Shown here: positions 10,411 to 21,190 of the stretch, piece after piece | How the letters are laid out: every line of letters begins with the position of its first letter | Position numbering within the stretch: position 1 is the stretch's first letter | NCBI GenBank assembly: GCA_022925895.1 | Contig: JAKSYS010000328.1 | Coordinates: 1-64,000, forward strand | DNA from: Fragilaria crotonensis | Lineage: Eukaryota; Bacillariophyta; Fragilariophyceae; Fragilariales; Fragilariaceae | Direction: 5' to 3' | Length of the DNA stretch: 64,000 nucleotides | Program-made: the position numbers and the translations under genes | The notes under the pieces: model-generated | Told to the model about the DNA's origin: nothing | Database searches by the model: none | The model's input: only the letters and a program-made list of their open reading frames with translations

Positions 10411-11889
10411 ATGGACCTCCTTGGTGATCTTGGCGCAGCTGACCAGCTGACTGCAGGTGAGCAAGCGCAAAGTTGATTTCTACCTTGCTTTGTGTCATCC
10501 TTTTACACTTCTTTTTCACCATACATCATCATGACTCAGCTCGATCTGAGAACGCTGTCTTGAACGAAATGGTCAAAGATTTATCCCTAAAGGTCAAAGT
10601 CTTGACAGCGGAGAACCAGTCTTTGTTAGCCGAGGTCGAGATGTATCGCAAAGAAGCAGCAATGCCGACTTTTTCGAACCTAGCATTGGGGAAAGCTGCG
10701 TCGACAGATGGAATGGAACTGGACGATGAACCAGATGAATTCATCAAATCCGGAAACAATGTATTCCCATCGGACTGTGCTGCTACCCTGAATAACTACA
10801 CAACAGCGCAAATATCCTTTGCTGTACCCTCAATACGGACGATACCCTGCTCGCCACCGGTGGCGCCGACAGTACGTTGACTCTATGCTGCTGGGGAGGA
10901 GCTCTAGCCCCTACCCCAGGAGCTGTGGATGCTGTCCTTCATCAGGCAGTGCATTTGAATTGCGCCGGTCCGGTCATTTGTTTGGCCTTTTCTCGGGAAC
11001 ACTTGGGTAGAAGTCTTCCAGCACTTGCTGTCGGGTACGTACATCGGATTAATGTCTTGGTGTAAGCCTACCTCCTGTGATTGACTCGGCGCTCACGACT
11101 TGCAACTTCCCCGTCAGCTGTATGGACGGATCTATCATGCTCTTTGGTTATCAATCCGGAGTTGGTGGACTGCAAGCGGTTATGCTAAATCCATCCGTCG
11201 AACTCAAGTGTACCAAATACATCAAAGGTCTTGTTTGGTCCCCTTCAGCGCCAATCCTGGCAGCGGCCTCTGCGGATGGAACGGTAATGATTTTGAGTGT
11301 TGACCTTCAAGATTCGGGCTCTGTGAAAGTGGAAATAGTGCAGAGGCTTCATTTATCCGGCACTCCTGAGTCGATTTGTTTTTCGGCTGATGGCTCGAAG
11401 CTGATGTGCTACATACGCGACACTCCCTACTTGGCTCGCTTCGACCTTGAAAATGATTTCGAGATGACAAAGATCAACCTCAACAAGGGGAGCGGAGCTG
11501 CGGTCGGAGGCTTCGAGGATCACGTTTCCTTTGCCGTCATGGACATGGCAGTCTCGCCCAACGGAAAGTACATCGCTCTGGCTACAGATACGTCTCGCAA
11601 CATTGTCATCGATGCTGTCAGTGGAAAACAAATCCGAAATCTGTACGGTCATACCAACGACGGATTCTCCAATCCCAAGATAGCATGGTCTCGCAGTGGG
11701 CAGTATATATTCGGCAATACCCAAGAAGATGGTAGCTGTTGTGTTTGGGACGTCGCATCCTCATCAATTGTGAAGCGTTTGGTCGGTCATGCAAGCCCGA
11801 TCCGAGGTCTCTTCTCGAGTCATCTCAGCGACACTTTGGTCACGACTTCTTTCGATAAGCAAACCAAGATTTGGTTGGAACCAATGTAA
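10411..11889 (+). CDS. WD40-repeat protein with N-terminal coiled coil
   Basis: Three exons: 10411-10456, 10540-11034 and 11118-11889, with phase 1 and phase 2 GT-AG junctions. A coiled coil (VLTAENQSLLAEVEMYRKEA) is followed by WD40 repeats with LLATGGADSTLTL, MDGSIMLFGY, ILAAASADGTVMIL, YIFGNTQEDGSCCVWD and TTSFDKQTKIWL. The frame breaks near 10810-10812: upstream and downstream WD sequence are in frames one base apart, and one extra A in the AAA run would give a continuous protein of about 437 residues with correct exon phases. The order coiled coil then propeller resembles WDR91-type proteins, but that is only a suggestion. It converges with the ankyrin gene. Confidence 0.75.
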
Positions 11890-12002
11890 AGGAAGACACG
11901 CACACCCTGGGAAGTAAGCAAACTAAGCACTTCTAAATTGTGCGCCTACACTGATTGTCAATGTTAGCAGTATAAGTTCATTTATTTCCTGCGAGACAAG
12001 AA

Positions 12003-12973
12003 TCACGACTCTGCGGCATCAATCGGTACCTTGGCCTGAGACATTCCGTCGAATGACTGGCGGTGTTCGTCCTCCACAGTTAATTGATGAAACATGTCAT
12101 CAAGATTATCAATGATCATGCCATCTGCATGATCAGCAGGTGTTATGGTGGCTTCATCGATGTAGAAGCAATCACGTTTTGGCAAAGTGTTATGAAGTCC
12201 ATGGACCCAAAAAAATCAATCCAAGTCTGCCAATGATCTTTCCGCGCGTAGTCCATTGGAGTGTGCCCTCGCTTGTCCGAAACCAACAGCATATCGGAGT
12301 CTTTGTCAAGAATAAACATCACAAGCTCCGGGCACGGCTGCGCAGTCCAGCAAGCATCGTGGAGCGGAGTTCGACCACCATCATCGCGAACCCACAGATT
12401 GTGACCAACTTCCTCCACAAGGAATTTAACCACATCCAAGAAACCACGTCGGCAGGCCATGTGGAGGAGAGACTCACCAAATGCGTTCGCAGCCTGAAGG
12501 ATTCTCCCTTCTTGGTGCCACTTACGCAGTTTGTCAATGTCCTGCGAGCGGATGGCGGTGATGGCTTCCGTGTCGTATCCGTTCCTTTGTTCATCGGTCC
12601 ATTCTTCAAACACACCATACATGAGAAGAGAGCAAAAGGTGCGTGGAGACTTGCCCATCGGCGTGACCATGCGAAGGTTATTGAGAATCATCGTAACCGG
12701 TGAACCGGTTTCGCGTTCCACTTCTTCTCCCGAATCACTCGCCGTGCTCGTGTCCGAAAATTTCATACTATTTCGCCTGAGCTTTCTCCCTTTCCTTTCC
12801 TTCTTTTTCTTCCTCTCTTCTTTCGTTTTTTTGTCCTTTTTGGCCTTCTGAAAGTCAATGAGGGGGGCGTGGTTTTCGTGAAGACCACAAGCTTCGTTCA
12901 TCAGGTAGTTGTGCAACAAATCATGAGACTTTTTTTCGGCCTTCTCAACCACCTCATCAGCTGGTGCCATCAT
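12003..12973 (-). CDS. Ankyrin-repeat protein
   Basis: It starts at the ATG at 12973. The N-terminal third is highly basic (KKDKKTKEERKKKKERKGRK) and is followed by a Ser-rich stretch. Ankyrin repeats lie at about residues 140-245, with GESLLHMACRRGFLDVVKFL, GGRTPLHDACW and RGHTPMDYAR. As written, the frame stops at 12143. One added base in the run of T on the coding strand (12184-12186) extends it to 12003, adding an acidic tail and giving about 323 residues with a length divisible by three. Proteins of this layout (disordered basic start, few ankyrin repeats) are common in diatoms; no function is assigned. It probably mediates protein-protein contacts. Confidence 0.75.
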
Positions 12974-14894
12974 CCAGTGATGTAAAGACCAGTCGAAGTA
13001 TGAGTGTAGTACGAGGTAGAGACTAGCTCACGCTTCGACGACTGGGAATGAAGTTGTTGATTCTGTTTGTAGTTTACCGTGATACGTACTACCACTGCTT
13101 TTTTCGTTTTGCGAGATGGCTGTCTTCTCAGTTTTTTGTGTGACGTGTGGAAGGACGAGTATGGGGATTGAAGGCTTATCACTATGTGCGTTTTCCGATC
13201 AGAACACTTGCCATGAAAAAAACCGACCACCTCATCAATCACGTTTTTGGAGTTCGCAACACGACCTGAAAAGCGGTATTTATTAAACTATTCGCCGACT
13301 ACGTTGGAGTACACAATTGAACTTGAGATTTGTCACAACGAGTTACTATCACACCCCACTATGAACTTAGTGAACGTCGAAAACGTCATCATGTATTCGG
13401 ATTAAAGGGTCATTCTGGCATCGTGCATTCGGACTATAAATCGTCCTGTCATCCCACACTCTCGTTTATTCTACTCGAGTACTGGAGTACTCAGAATACA
13501 GTACACTGTTAGGGCTCCTACTAGAACCTAGAACTGACACGAGCGCCAGCCTACATCAGTGAAATGAGACGTGAGAGCTTGCGGGCTGCAGACATCCCCT
13601 AATCCACATGATCTTCATCAGACGCCGTGCAGATGCTCGAATAGCCCCTCTCCTCCCACGAGTGTCATGAATATGTGGATGTAACCTCTCACCATTCCAA
13701 ATGGCTAAGTTGGTGTGCACCCAAAGTGATGGTAATAACAGACAAATGAAACTAATAATGAAGTGATCTTTTCCCATGAGTTAGCTAATAAACCCTTACC
13801 ATTTCAAGAGGTCTAAGAGTCCCTCGGTGGAAAAGGGCTGAATTTAGATCATAAATGGAGTTTGTTTCCTGGTTGATGTACTATCAAGAACAATGATATT
13901 CCTACAAGATCTTATGGATTGATTCCACTTACCTCAAACACTTCCATGGTATTTGTATTCTCAATTCCTAAAGCATCCAACAAGGACATTTCATTGCTGC
14001 TATCATCCAAACAGGAAAGCTTCATCTTTTCTGTCAACAGCAGATTGATGAATATTTCTGATGAGATTTTTAGTCCAACCCCCATACCTTTAATGGTTGA
14101 AATTCAAATAAGCGCTTCCTAGTCGTAGGATTGCCATATCCTCCTTTGCTCATTGCTGCCCCTCAATCTCCCTTCTCGACATTGCTGGTCTTCACAAAGA
14201 CTTGGGCAGACCTACAACCTCCAAAGTGTGCTTTTTCTTGTCAACTTGCTGTTGGTGCAAAATATACAGCTACTACATAAAATACCACGATGCGCTGAAA
14301 AAGGTGAGTTGTACAAACAAGTACAACGCATTTTTAATCATTCTCGATGACAACATTGTATCATGATTGCAAAAGCTCAACAAGTTTGAGAATTGATGCA
14401 CAATTCTATCTGCAATCTTGTCATAATGGTACGAGTGTAATGCATTAAACAGACCAGGACTATAGTGCCATGACCTTTAGGCTTGGAAACAAAAAACTGT
14501 ACATTGACTGCCACCTTTTACTTTGCATTTGATAACAAGCATACAAAGTGTGCTGGTTGCAATCCAGTGCAGTCAGGGATAATCAAGTTGTCGGGAAGGT
14601 TTCTTGTATGCTCATAAAATGAATTCGATCTCGACAGATCTGGATTGAAAACAATGCCTTCTCTGCACCGTCCAGTGGTATTGACAGCTCAACTCATTGG
14701 ATGTCATGCCAAACTTAGTATGATGAGGTCCAACCCAGCCAGTTGATTTCTGCATGCACATCAAGGTCACCAGGCTCTGGGAGTGGTATACAAGTCAACT
14801 TGTTCACCTGCAATCATAATGTTCAATAGTTGCACTGGCTGACTGACACTGAATTTTGATTGTTCTGCTGTTCAATAAATAAATAAATAAATAA
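12974..14894. other. Gene-poor interval
   Basis: No intact gene is supported. An open frame at 12970-13242 (minus) begins at GTG and matches nothing. From about 13800 the sequence is AT-richer and has the feel of decayed coding DNA; it may continue the pseudogene that starts at 15414. A short (AATA)n run lies at 14873-14893. Confidence 0.4.
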
Positions 14895-15414
14895 CTAATT
14901 ATCGAGTTACCTGGCTGGTGCAGATCCCATCACCACAAAGAGAAATTCTGGGTTGTCCGAAATGAGTTCAGTGATGCATAATGCATACAGAGGAGCTTTC
15001 ATGATTTGGCAGCATGGCATTGAAAGCACCGGTAGTTTGATCCCAAACATAGGGAGTTCCATCCCAACAACCGCTGACAAGATAGGTTGATGAAACCGAT
15101 GCAAGACTTGTGCCAGCTTATCATGACCCTACATGCTTCTGAGCACATGTTTGTTGGCATCGACGGATCCATGCATCCTTCTAGAACCCAGTCATATGCC
15201 TCACAAGGATAGCAGACACCCCAAGGTCATGTTGATATCCAGTAGTTGATAAAGTTTGCGATGGAATCATCCATTCAAAGAGTACTCCCATTTTGGTGCC
15301 AATGACCAACCAAAATGACTGATTGTTGATGGATGCTGGAAATTCACAGGCACAACAAACTCAGATACTCTTAAGGCATTTGCAAGTTGCCAATCGAAGT
15401 TCATTTGAGTTCAT
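14895..15414 (-). pseudogene. Decayed WD40 gene, PLAA/Doa1-like
   Basis: Read on the minus strand across all three frames, remnants of a WD40 protein appear in order: ATGAACTCAAATGAACTTCG encoding MNSNELRLAT near 15414, FPASINNQSFWLV, then DANKHVLR, GHDK, and YLVSGCWDGTPYVWDQTTGA followed by FNAMLPNHESS. Stops and frame changes separate the pieces. The start and the early repeats recall ubiquitin-binding PLAA/Doa1 proteins. Further trace toward 13900 is too weak to call. The gene's loss is recent enough for the repeats to be readable. The identification as PLAA/Doa1 is tentative; WD40 origin is firmer. Confidence 0.45.
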
Positions 15415-15430
15415 TGCTGTTCATTGTTAA

Positions 15431-16617
15431 TGTGGGAGCTGCCAGAGCACTGACTGGTACCAGCAATGTACCAATCACAAGAAGGAATACAAGGCATGTA
15501 TATGATACTCCGGATTCAAGAATCAAGTGCAACACGCGCAATTTATTCATGATGTGCGACATCTTTCAGCTATGGGAGGAAAAGTTATTGTTGGGGTAGA
15601 GTAATGGGGGATACCATGGTGGTCCATGGTCAGCCAGCACTCAAGGTGGAAGGGAGGACGAGTGAGAATTTTGTGCTTGGAGCATGTTTGAATTTTGATG
15701 TATGAAATGCTTAAAACTACTACTAGGAGCTTCGAGAGTGAACATTATTAAAACTGGCACGAATGGTGCTTAACCCGTGTGCACTCAAACCGACGCATTG
15801 GAGCTATTAGTATTCATGCAGATTGACCAGTTGGTACTAGAAATAGAGTGTTTTCAGTCTGTCAATGGGGGGAGACAACAGCGCATGGGACCCATCATCA
15901 CTGTAGGCGGTATGTCATACAATTCATATATTGTGCACCACTTTCACCATTGGGATGAAATCTTTTGTCAAATGGGTGGTCGCCAGAGTGGGATCAATAC
16001 TACCTCCTCAGTATGTTGCCATCACTGTAGCAGAAGACGTCAAAGTGCACAACATCCAAGTGCCTCCCTGGCAGCTCAGGAATCCGAACAAGGTGGTTAG
16101 CAGTTATCAGTAGTAGAGTATCTTCACGGTTATGGATCGAGAAGCGGCAATCGAGCTGCACATACAATTATGAACGACGTCCGTTTAGTACAGTAGCAAA
16201 ATAGGATGCTAGTAGTACTCCAGTACAACGTAGAACGTAGTACTCGGAGAACCCGGGACACGGTACTGTAGTATGTACTATGTACTATGTACTATGTACT
16301 TTGTACTGTACATGTACTCTGGACGCATCTGTAATCTGTATGTCATCTACGACTACTGGTCTCTTTGTTCACGCAGCCATCATGAACACCGCATTATTGT
16401 ACAGAGACGTATTACGACTCTGTACTTACTCTACCGGTATAGTTCAGATGTTCAGAAACCTTGTCGGCGTCTGTCCGTGCGGTAGGTGTGACCAAAGTTG
16501 TCAAAACCATTCAAAGTCCGAGTGCGAAAGAAATCTGGTAAACTATTAAGAGTGGTAATCCTTGGCATCATGAAGTAGAGGAGCTAAGAACTCAAGTTGA
16601 TCATACATCGAAACGCG
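15431..16617. other. Intergenic DNA with TGTACTA tandem run
   Basis: No gene is supported. Around 16271-16310 there are several tandem copies of ATGTACT, followed by other GTAC words. A fragment near 15890-16090 (IITVGGMSYNSYIV in one frame) faintly recalls the start of PfkB-type sugar kinases but is too short to call. Confidence 0.4.
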
Positions 16618-17871
16618 ATGACGACGACGGCGAAGAGAAACATCGGCGCCACACTCGCTGTCCTTGATGGACCAGAGTGGAACAGCAGTGACGAGGAAGA
16701 TGACACTGAAGCTGAGAAGAAAATAGTTCAGAAAAGACCAAAGGCGAACAAACCGAAGAAATCGAATGCTGTTGACGAAGTCAGGAAGGAGGTGGACGGC
16801 TCGAATGTGATATACTTGGGTCACCTTCCATCCAACTTCGAGGAAGAGGAACTTCGAGGATTTCTCAGTCAGTTCGGGGATGTCACACACCTCAAGCTTA
16901 TTCGTGCGCGAAAGACAGCCAATCCAAGGGGTTACGGTTTTGTAGAGTTTGAAGATCCGGAAGTGGCTCAAATCGTTGCGGATACTATGAGCGGATATTT
17001 GATGGGACAGAAGCGGATTGTGTGCCACGTTCTCCCACAGGACAAGGTGCATCCTGATTTGTTCAAAGGGTCTGATCGCGTGTTCAAGAAAATCGACTGG
17101 GCCGGCCTTCATCGCGCAAAAGTAAATCGCCCTAAACCCGCCAAGAAAATGAAGGAGATCACACAGAGACTCATTTCCAGAGATCGCAAGAGGCGAGAAA
17201 GGTTGAAGGCTATGGGTATTGACTATGACTTTCCTGGATATGCGGCTTCCAATGATGCCTTCCCAATGTTGGCGGACCCGCCGAAGGAGAAACGAGCTCT
17301 CGAAGCAGCGACTGAAGAGAAACCTGAACCACCATCCAAGAAGAGTAAGGTGGAAGGAAGCGAAGCGTCATCAAAGAAACCCAAGGTTATGAAGGCTGAA
17401 AAAGTGGTTACACCTGCAAAGAAAGGCAAATTGGACCTTGCTGGAACACATTCCAAGAAGGGCACTGTCGACAATGCTGAACCACTTGCAAAGAGAATTG
17501 CGGTAGCGAAGGAAGAATCCGAACCACTCGCGGAGAAAGGAATAGTGACGAAGGCTGACACGAAAGCTGAAACACCTGCAAAAAAGAGCAGAATTGAGAA
17601 GGTGGAGTCATCAACGAAGAAGGGCAAGGTGCCCATACCTGCAGCACCTGCAGGGAAGGACAATGCTGAGAGAGCAGAACCGCCTAAGAAAAATTTAAGA
17701 TCGGGCGCTGAATCGTCGAAGAGTTTGGAAAAGGCTCCAGTTGCAGTAGCTAAACGAAACAAGGAATTGATCGACAAACGCAAAGGCAGGCAGTCCCTTG
17801 ATGCCCCCGCTGCTGCCAAGTCTGAAAAGGGAGGAAAGAAGAAGAGTGCCAAGGGCAGAAAGTCTGTGTAA
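16618..17871 (+). CDS. NIFK/Nop15-like nucleolar RRM protein
   Basis: About 417 residues from the ATG at 16618. An acidic and basic leader precedes one RRM at about residues 63-140: VIYLGHLPSNFEEEELRGFL, then FGDVTHLKLIRARKTANPRG and YGFVEFEDPEVAQIVADTM. The segment after it (LPQDKVHPDLFKGSDRVFKK) matches the region following the RRM in Nop15 and NIFK, which act in 60S ribosome assembly (ITS2 processing). The C-terminal half is low complexity: Lys, Ala, Pro and Glu repeats of the type PAKKGK with intervening acidic residues, as in other nucleolar proteins. The open frame upstream begins with TTG and was not used. A human-type FHA-binding segment is not evident. Confidence 0.85.
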   Translation: MTTTAKRNIGATLAVLDGPEWNSSDEEDDTEAEKKIVQKRPKANKPKKSNAVDEVRKEVDGSNVIYLGHLPSNFEEEELRGFLSQFGDVTHLKLIRARKTANPRGYGFVEFEDPEVAQIVADTMSGYLMGQKRIVCHVLPQDKVHPDLFKGSDRVFKKIDWAGLHRAKVNRPKPAKKMKEITQRLISRDRKRRERLKAMGIDYDFPGYAASNDAFPMLADPPKEKRALEAATEEKPEPPSKKSKVEGSEASSKKPKVMKAEKVVTPAKKGKLDLAGTHSKKGTVDNAEPLAKRIAVAKEESEPLAEKGIVTKADTKAETPAKKSRIEKVESSTKKGKVPIPAAPAGKDNAERAEPPKKNLRSGAESSKSLEKAPVAVAKRNKELIDKRKGRQSLDAPAAAKSEKGGKKKSAKGRKSV

Positions 17872-18361
17872 TCCTCTTGTTTATTTTTAATGATTGACTC
17901 CTTATACCATATTGTATCCTAACTGTGTGGACGGCGTATTGCCTATTCGCAGTTCTATTGTTGGTCAATTAGTGATCTTAATTTCGAGATTACGGGCAAG
18001 TGGAGGATCTGGGCTCACCACCTCAGTCTGACGCCGGTCCTCTCTATCATACGCATTCATCGACAGCCGAAGACGGTCAGCAGGTTGGTTTCAGTCAGAG
18101 TTAGAGGTCGGTGCTTCTGGTGTGCACAGGGCGCCTGTTGAGTACGACTGGTAGTACTATAGTACTAGCTTGTTAGCACCAGTGCGGCACATGAACAGTA
18201 CACCGCAGTACTAGTAGCAGTACAAGCACCTTTTACGTATTCTCCATCACCTACTACAGTCTACAGTAGCGATCGTTGTTTTCGTACCTGGTTGTCACCA
18301 AAACACAGGGTGAAAAACGCATACGACTTCCTTGACTGACAAAGCGCAACTAAGCGGAACG
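17872..18361. other. Intergenic DNA
   Basis: It separates two plus-strand genes. GTACTATAGTACTAG and related words lie at 18150-18240. No coding signal is seen. Confidence 0.5.
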
Positions 18362-19400
18362 ATGGCACTGACAAGAAGGTGCGTTTGCTTGTGGTACAAA
18401 GGACTGCTTGCAATGGCCAGGGCCAAGGAAGCAGCGACTGCGGGACGAGAGATCGATGCGTCGCAGTCCATGTATAAGTTCCAACTACGTTCCTGACTAT
18501 TCCGATTTTTTTCTCTCTCTCTGTCAGATTGATTCCACAAACTGCACGATGGGCTGCTGTAAGAACTAGCAGCAGGCACCTTTCAACAACCTTGTCAGCA
18601 CGCTCGAGGCTCTTGCGAGCTTCGGTTCAACAAGTCGCGGTCCATGGTTGGACAGATGACGCTATCATTGCAGGTGTGGAGCAAGAACAACTTCCACTTT
18701 CCATGGTGGGAATGATTACACCCATTGAACTTGTGGAATGGTTTATGCAGGACTGTAATCAACAGTTTGCGTCGAAATTGGATCAGATTCAGATGGATGG
18801 TATGGATGTTCCCGAACGAATTGCTGTTGGGATTCAAGCTCGTTTGGAGTACGTACTTCCTGTCGTTGCAACCTGGCACCAGGGGATGGCTTTGGGAGCA
18901 GTACAGAATTCCATCACCACGGCGAATCAGTTGGAAGAAATTGTGACCTTGATTGCTAAAAAATCTGGACCTCTGTCATCTTCAGTGGAGCGCACCGCCA
19001 TTGGTGCTGTCTATGTGGCGACGGAGTTGCATCTCTTGACCGACACATCGCCCAGTTATCAGGATACCTGGACGTTTTTGAAGTTACGAGTCGGAGAATT
19101 GCACCATCTTCAATCGCAGCACCATCAGAATCCGTTCAGTAGTGATTCGATTGTGGCAACCGCCGCTGTGGCAGCCTCGTTGGCAGGTGGTCTCGTGAGT
19201 TTAGCCCCGCCGGCGATAGCCCGGGGATGCAGTCGTTCGTACCGCAGCTCCTGACCATGATGATTGTGCCCATGGCAAATGCAACAACAACGACGACTAC
19301 ACCGTCGCAAAGTAGTAGTAGTTTGCCCATGCCGCATGGAAGTGCGCCACAGGACTATGCGGACCTACCGCCGTTTCCAGCCGACGCGACATCGAAGTAA
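18362..19400 (+). CDS. COQ9: COQ9 ubiquinone-biosynthesis protein
   Basis: A 17-base first exon (18362-18378) joins the exon starting at 18528 in phase 2, giving a mitochondrial-type leader rich in Arg and Ser (MALTRRLIPQTARWAAVRTS). The COQ9 fold follows: HGWTDDAIIAGVEQEQLPLS, ELVEWFMQDCNQQFASKL, VPERIAVGIQARLEYV, and AVYVATELHLLTDTSPSYQD. COQ9 binds lipid and presents quinone intermediates to COQ7 in the mitochondrial CoQ complex. The written frame stops at 19254, but one more C in the CCCC run at 19205-19208 continues it to the TAA at 19398-19400, giving 296 residues with correct phase. It converges with Rpn9, 112 bp away. Confidence 0.9.
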
Positions 19401-19512
19401 TTTCGAGTAGAGTTCCAAAAAAGTACACATGCACTAGAAATCAAATGCAGAGAAGCGTCGCAAGTATCGGCCTTCCTACAAGATTGTTAGAGTACTTGTA
19501 TCGTATCATGCC

Positions 19513-20733
19513 TTATGTAAACAACGCTGGTGTCTGGCCCGCCATATAATCAGCACTCTTTCGAACCTGAACGGCCCATTGACCAAAGCGCGTTGCCAAT
19601 TCTTGCAATTGATCAGGCGTCAAAACCCGCGGCATGACCCACGTCACTTGAATGGTTTGTGAGACCTCGTCGATGAACCCTTGCACAAGCTGGAGCGATA
19701 GCGCTCGCATCAGGACCAATTCGACCCTGTCGAGGGGAACACGGATGCGTTCTGCAATCTCTGAAAATCCCAGTGTCCTCTCCGCGGAAGGACGTTCAAA
19801 GACCATGTGGACCAAGGTGAGAAGAGTAATCTTTTCCTGGACCGCTTCGGCGCGGTGCACGAGGGCCGGTTGCGTTTGAATCTGTGCCGCATACTTTTCC
19901 GACAGGCGTTCAAAGAGCAAGATATCTCCGTTGGCCATGGCGTGCATGAATTCCATCAACCAGGCTTCCGGGGTATTCTCCAGGGCCGTCAAAATGGGCG
20001 TCGCGACAACGTTTCCAAAGTGAAATACTCCTTCTCCCGTCAGTGCCGCGAGACTCAGGTCCATGGCCAAATCATGAGGAGAATCCATATCCTCCATTGG
20101 GGTATAATTCAAGTAAGCAAGTGCTTCTTGAAAGAACGCTTCCGGTGGACCCACCGCCTTGCGATACTTCATTGCACACTCGTAATGCGCCGAATGCACC
20201 ATCGTTGTGGCAGTATCGACAGTCAGTTCGTTCAATCTACTTGCATTTTTCTTGAGAACATCGTTTATGGCTTGCAGCTGTGACTTGTCGAAATGACCGC
20301 CCGAACGTTCCAGCAGATTCAGCGAGAGCAAATGAAGCCTCGATTCCACATAAATAGTAGCGGGGATTCCCAATCGGTCTGATTCTTGCAGGAGATTCTG
20401 AAGAATTACCTTTGCGGCTGTTCCGTCAGTTTCGACCAAGGAATCCGCCACTGCCGAAGCCATGCGTGCAAGAGAGAGAGCATTGAGCTTCTTTTCAACT
20501 GTCATGATGACCTTGTCGTAAAGGGCGAGAAACGAGTTGGTGCCTTCAACAGTCGTACGAAGATTATTAATGTCTGACAGGAAGGGTAGGACAGTCAAGG
20601 TGAGCTGATGCCATAGCTTTCGACGGCAAAGATCGGCGATGGTCTGGTAGGTTTCCGAGAGATCTGCATGAAGATTTGCCATTGTCTCGCAGTGTTCCAC
20701 TGCACTGCCTGTGGCGTCAATGTAGGATGACAT
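19513..20733 (-). CDS. RPN9: 26S proteasome regulatory subunit Rpn9 (PSMD13)
   Basis: About 406 residues from the ATG at 20733, close to the family's usual 376-393. The N-terminal helical repeats (KLWHQLTLTVLPFL, LYDKVIMTVEKKLN) lead into a C-terminal PCI domain at about residues 200-385. Signature pieces include LYDKVI, AMKYRKAVGPPEAFFQEALA, YLNYTP, and the winged-helix segment FSEIAERIRVPLDRVELVLM then GFIDEVSQTIQVTWVMPRVL. Rpn9 is a structural subunit of the proteasome lid. It is transcribed divergently from the membrane-protein gene at 21191, sharing a 457-bp upstream region. No frame damage is seen. Confidence 0.93.
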   Translation of the reverse strand: MSSYIDATGSAVEHCETMANLHADLSETYQTIADLCRRKLWHQLTLTVLPFLSDINNLRTTVEGTNSFLALYDKVIMTVEKKLNALSLARMASAVADSLVETDGTAAKVILQNLLQESDRLGIPATIYVESRLHLLSLNLLERSGGHFDKSQLQAINDVLKKNASRLNELTVDTATTMVHSAHYECAMKYRKAVGPPEAFFQEALAYLNYTPMEDMDSPHDLAMDLSLAALTGEGVFHFGNVVATPILTALENTPEAWLMEFMHAMANGDILLFERLSEKYAAQIQTQPALVHRAEAVQEKITLLTLVHMVFERPSAERTLGFSEIAERIRVPLDRVELVLMRALSLQLVQGFIDEVSQTIQVTWVMPRVLTPDQLQELATRFGQWAVQVRKSADYMAGQTPALFT

Positions 20734-21190
20734 GGTTTGTTGATATGAATGAGCAATTACGACAATCTGGGGATCCACTCCAAGTCAGTGGTGCAGAAGT
20801 ATGAAAGCGAAGGAGATGGTGATCTGCTGTTTGAGTCCATGATTTGCGAGTCGAGAGGAAATGCTGGCGATTGCCTGTCGAATGAAGATCTTATCGGAAG
20901 CTTGGAGAAACAGAATGTGGAATTCAATAGAACAAACAAAAATTCATTTCGCATTCACGAGTTCACAACCCGGGAATCCGGACGGGCGGATGGGGTAAGG
21001 AAAATGGTCGTGCGAACGCTAGTTTAACGTCCTTCGGTTGATGCACACATCAAGACCCCAACTCCGTCACCTCCTTTTTCTGTATGTACCAGCACAATCC
21101 TCATCAACATTATGCATATAAACCATGGGTTGGCTTATGAACCCAACAGTTCGGTAGTGTATTGTAGCACATTCTAGACATCCTTCAATC
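20734..21190. promoter_or_regulatory. Shared upstream region of Rpn9 and the membrane-protein gene
   Basis: These 457 bases separate two divergent start codons and so must hold both promoters. No TATA box or other defined element can be assigned by eye. Unlike most intergenic DNA here, it is nearly free of GTAC motifs. Confidence 0.45.

Noticed and set aside
15890-16090. Possible PfkB-type sugar kinase remnant (IITVGGMSYNSYIV)
   Set aside because: One short stretch resembles the family start; nothing else aligns and the frame is not maintained.
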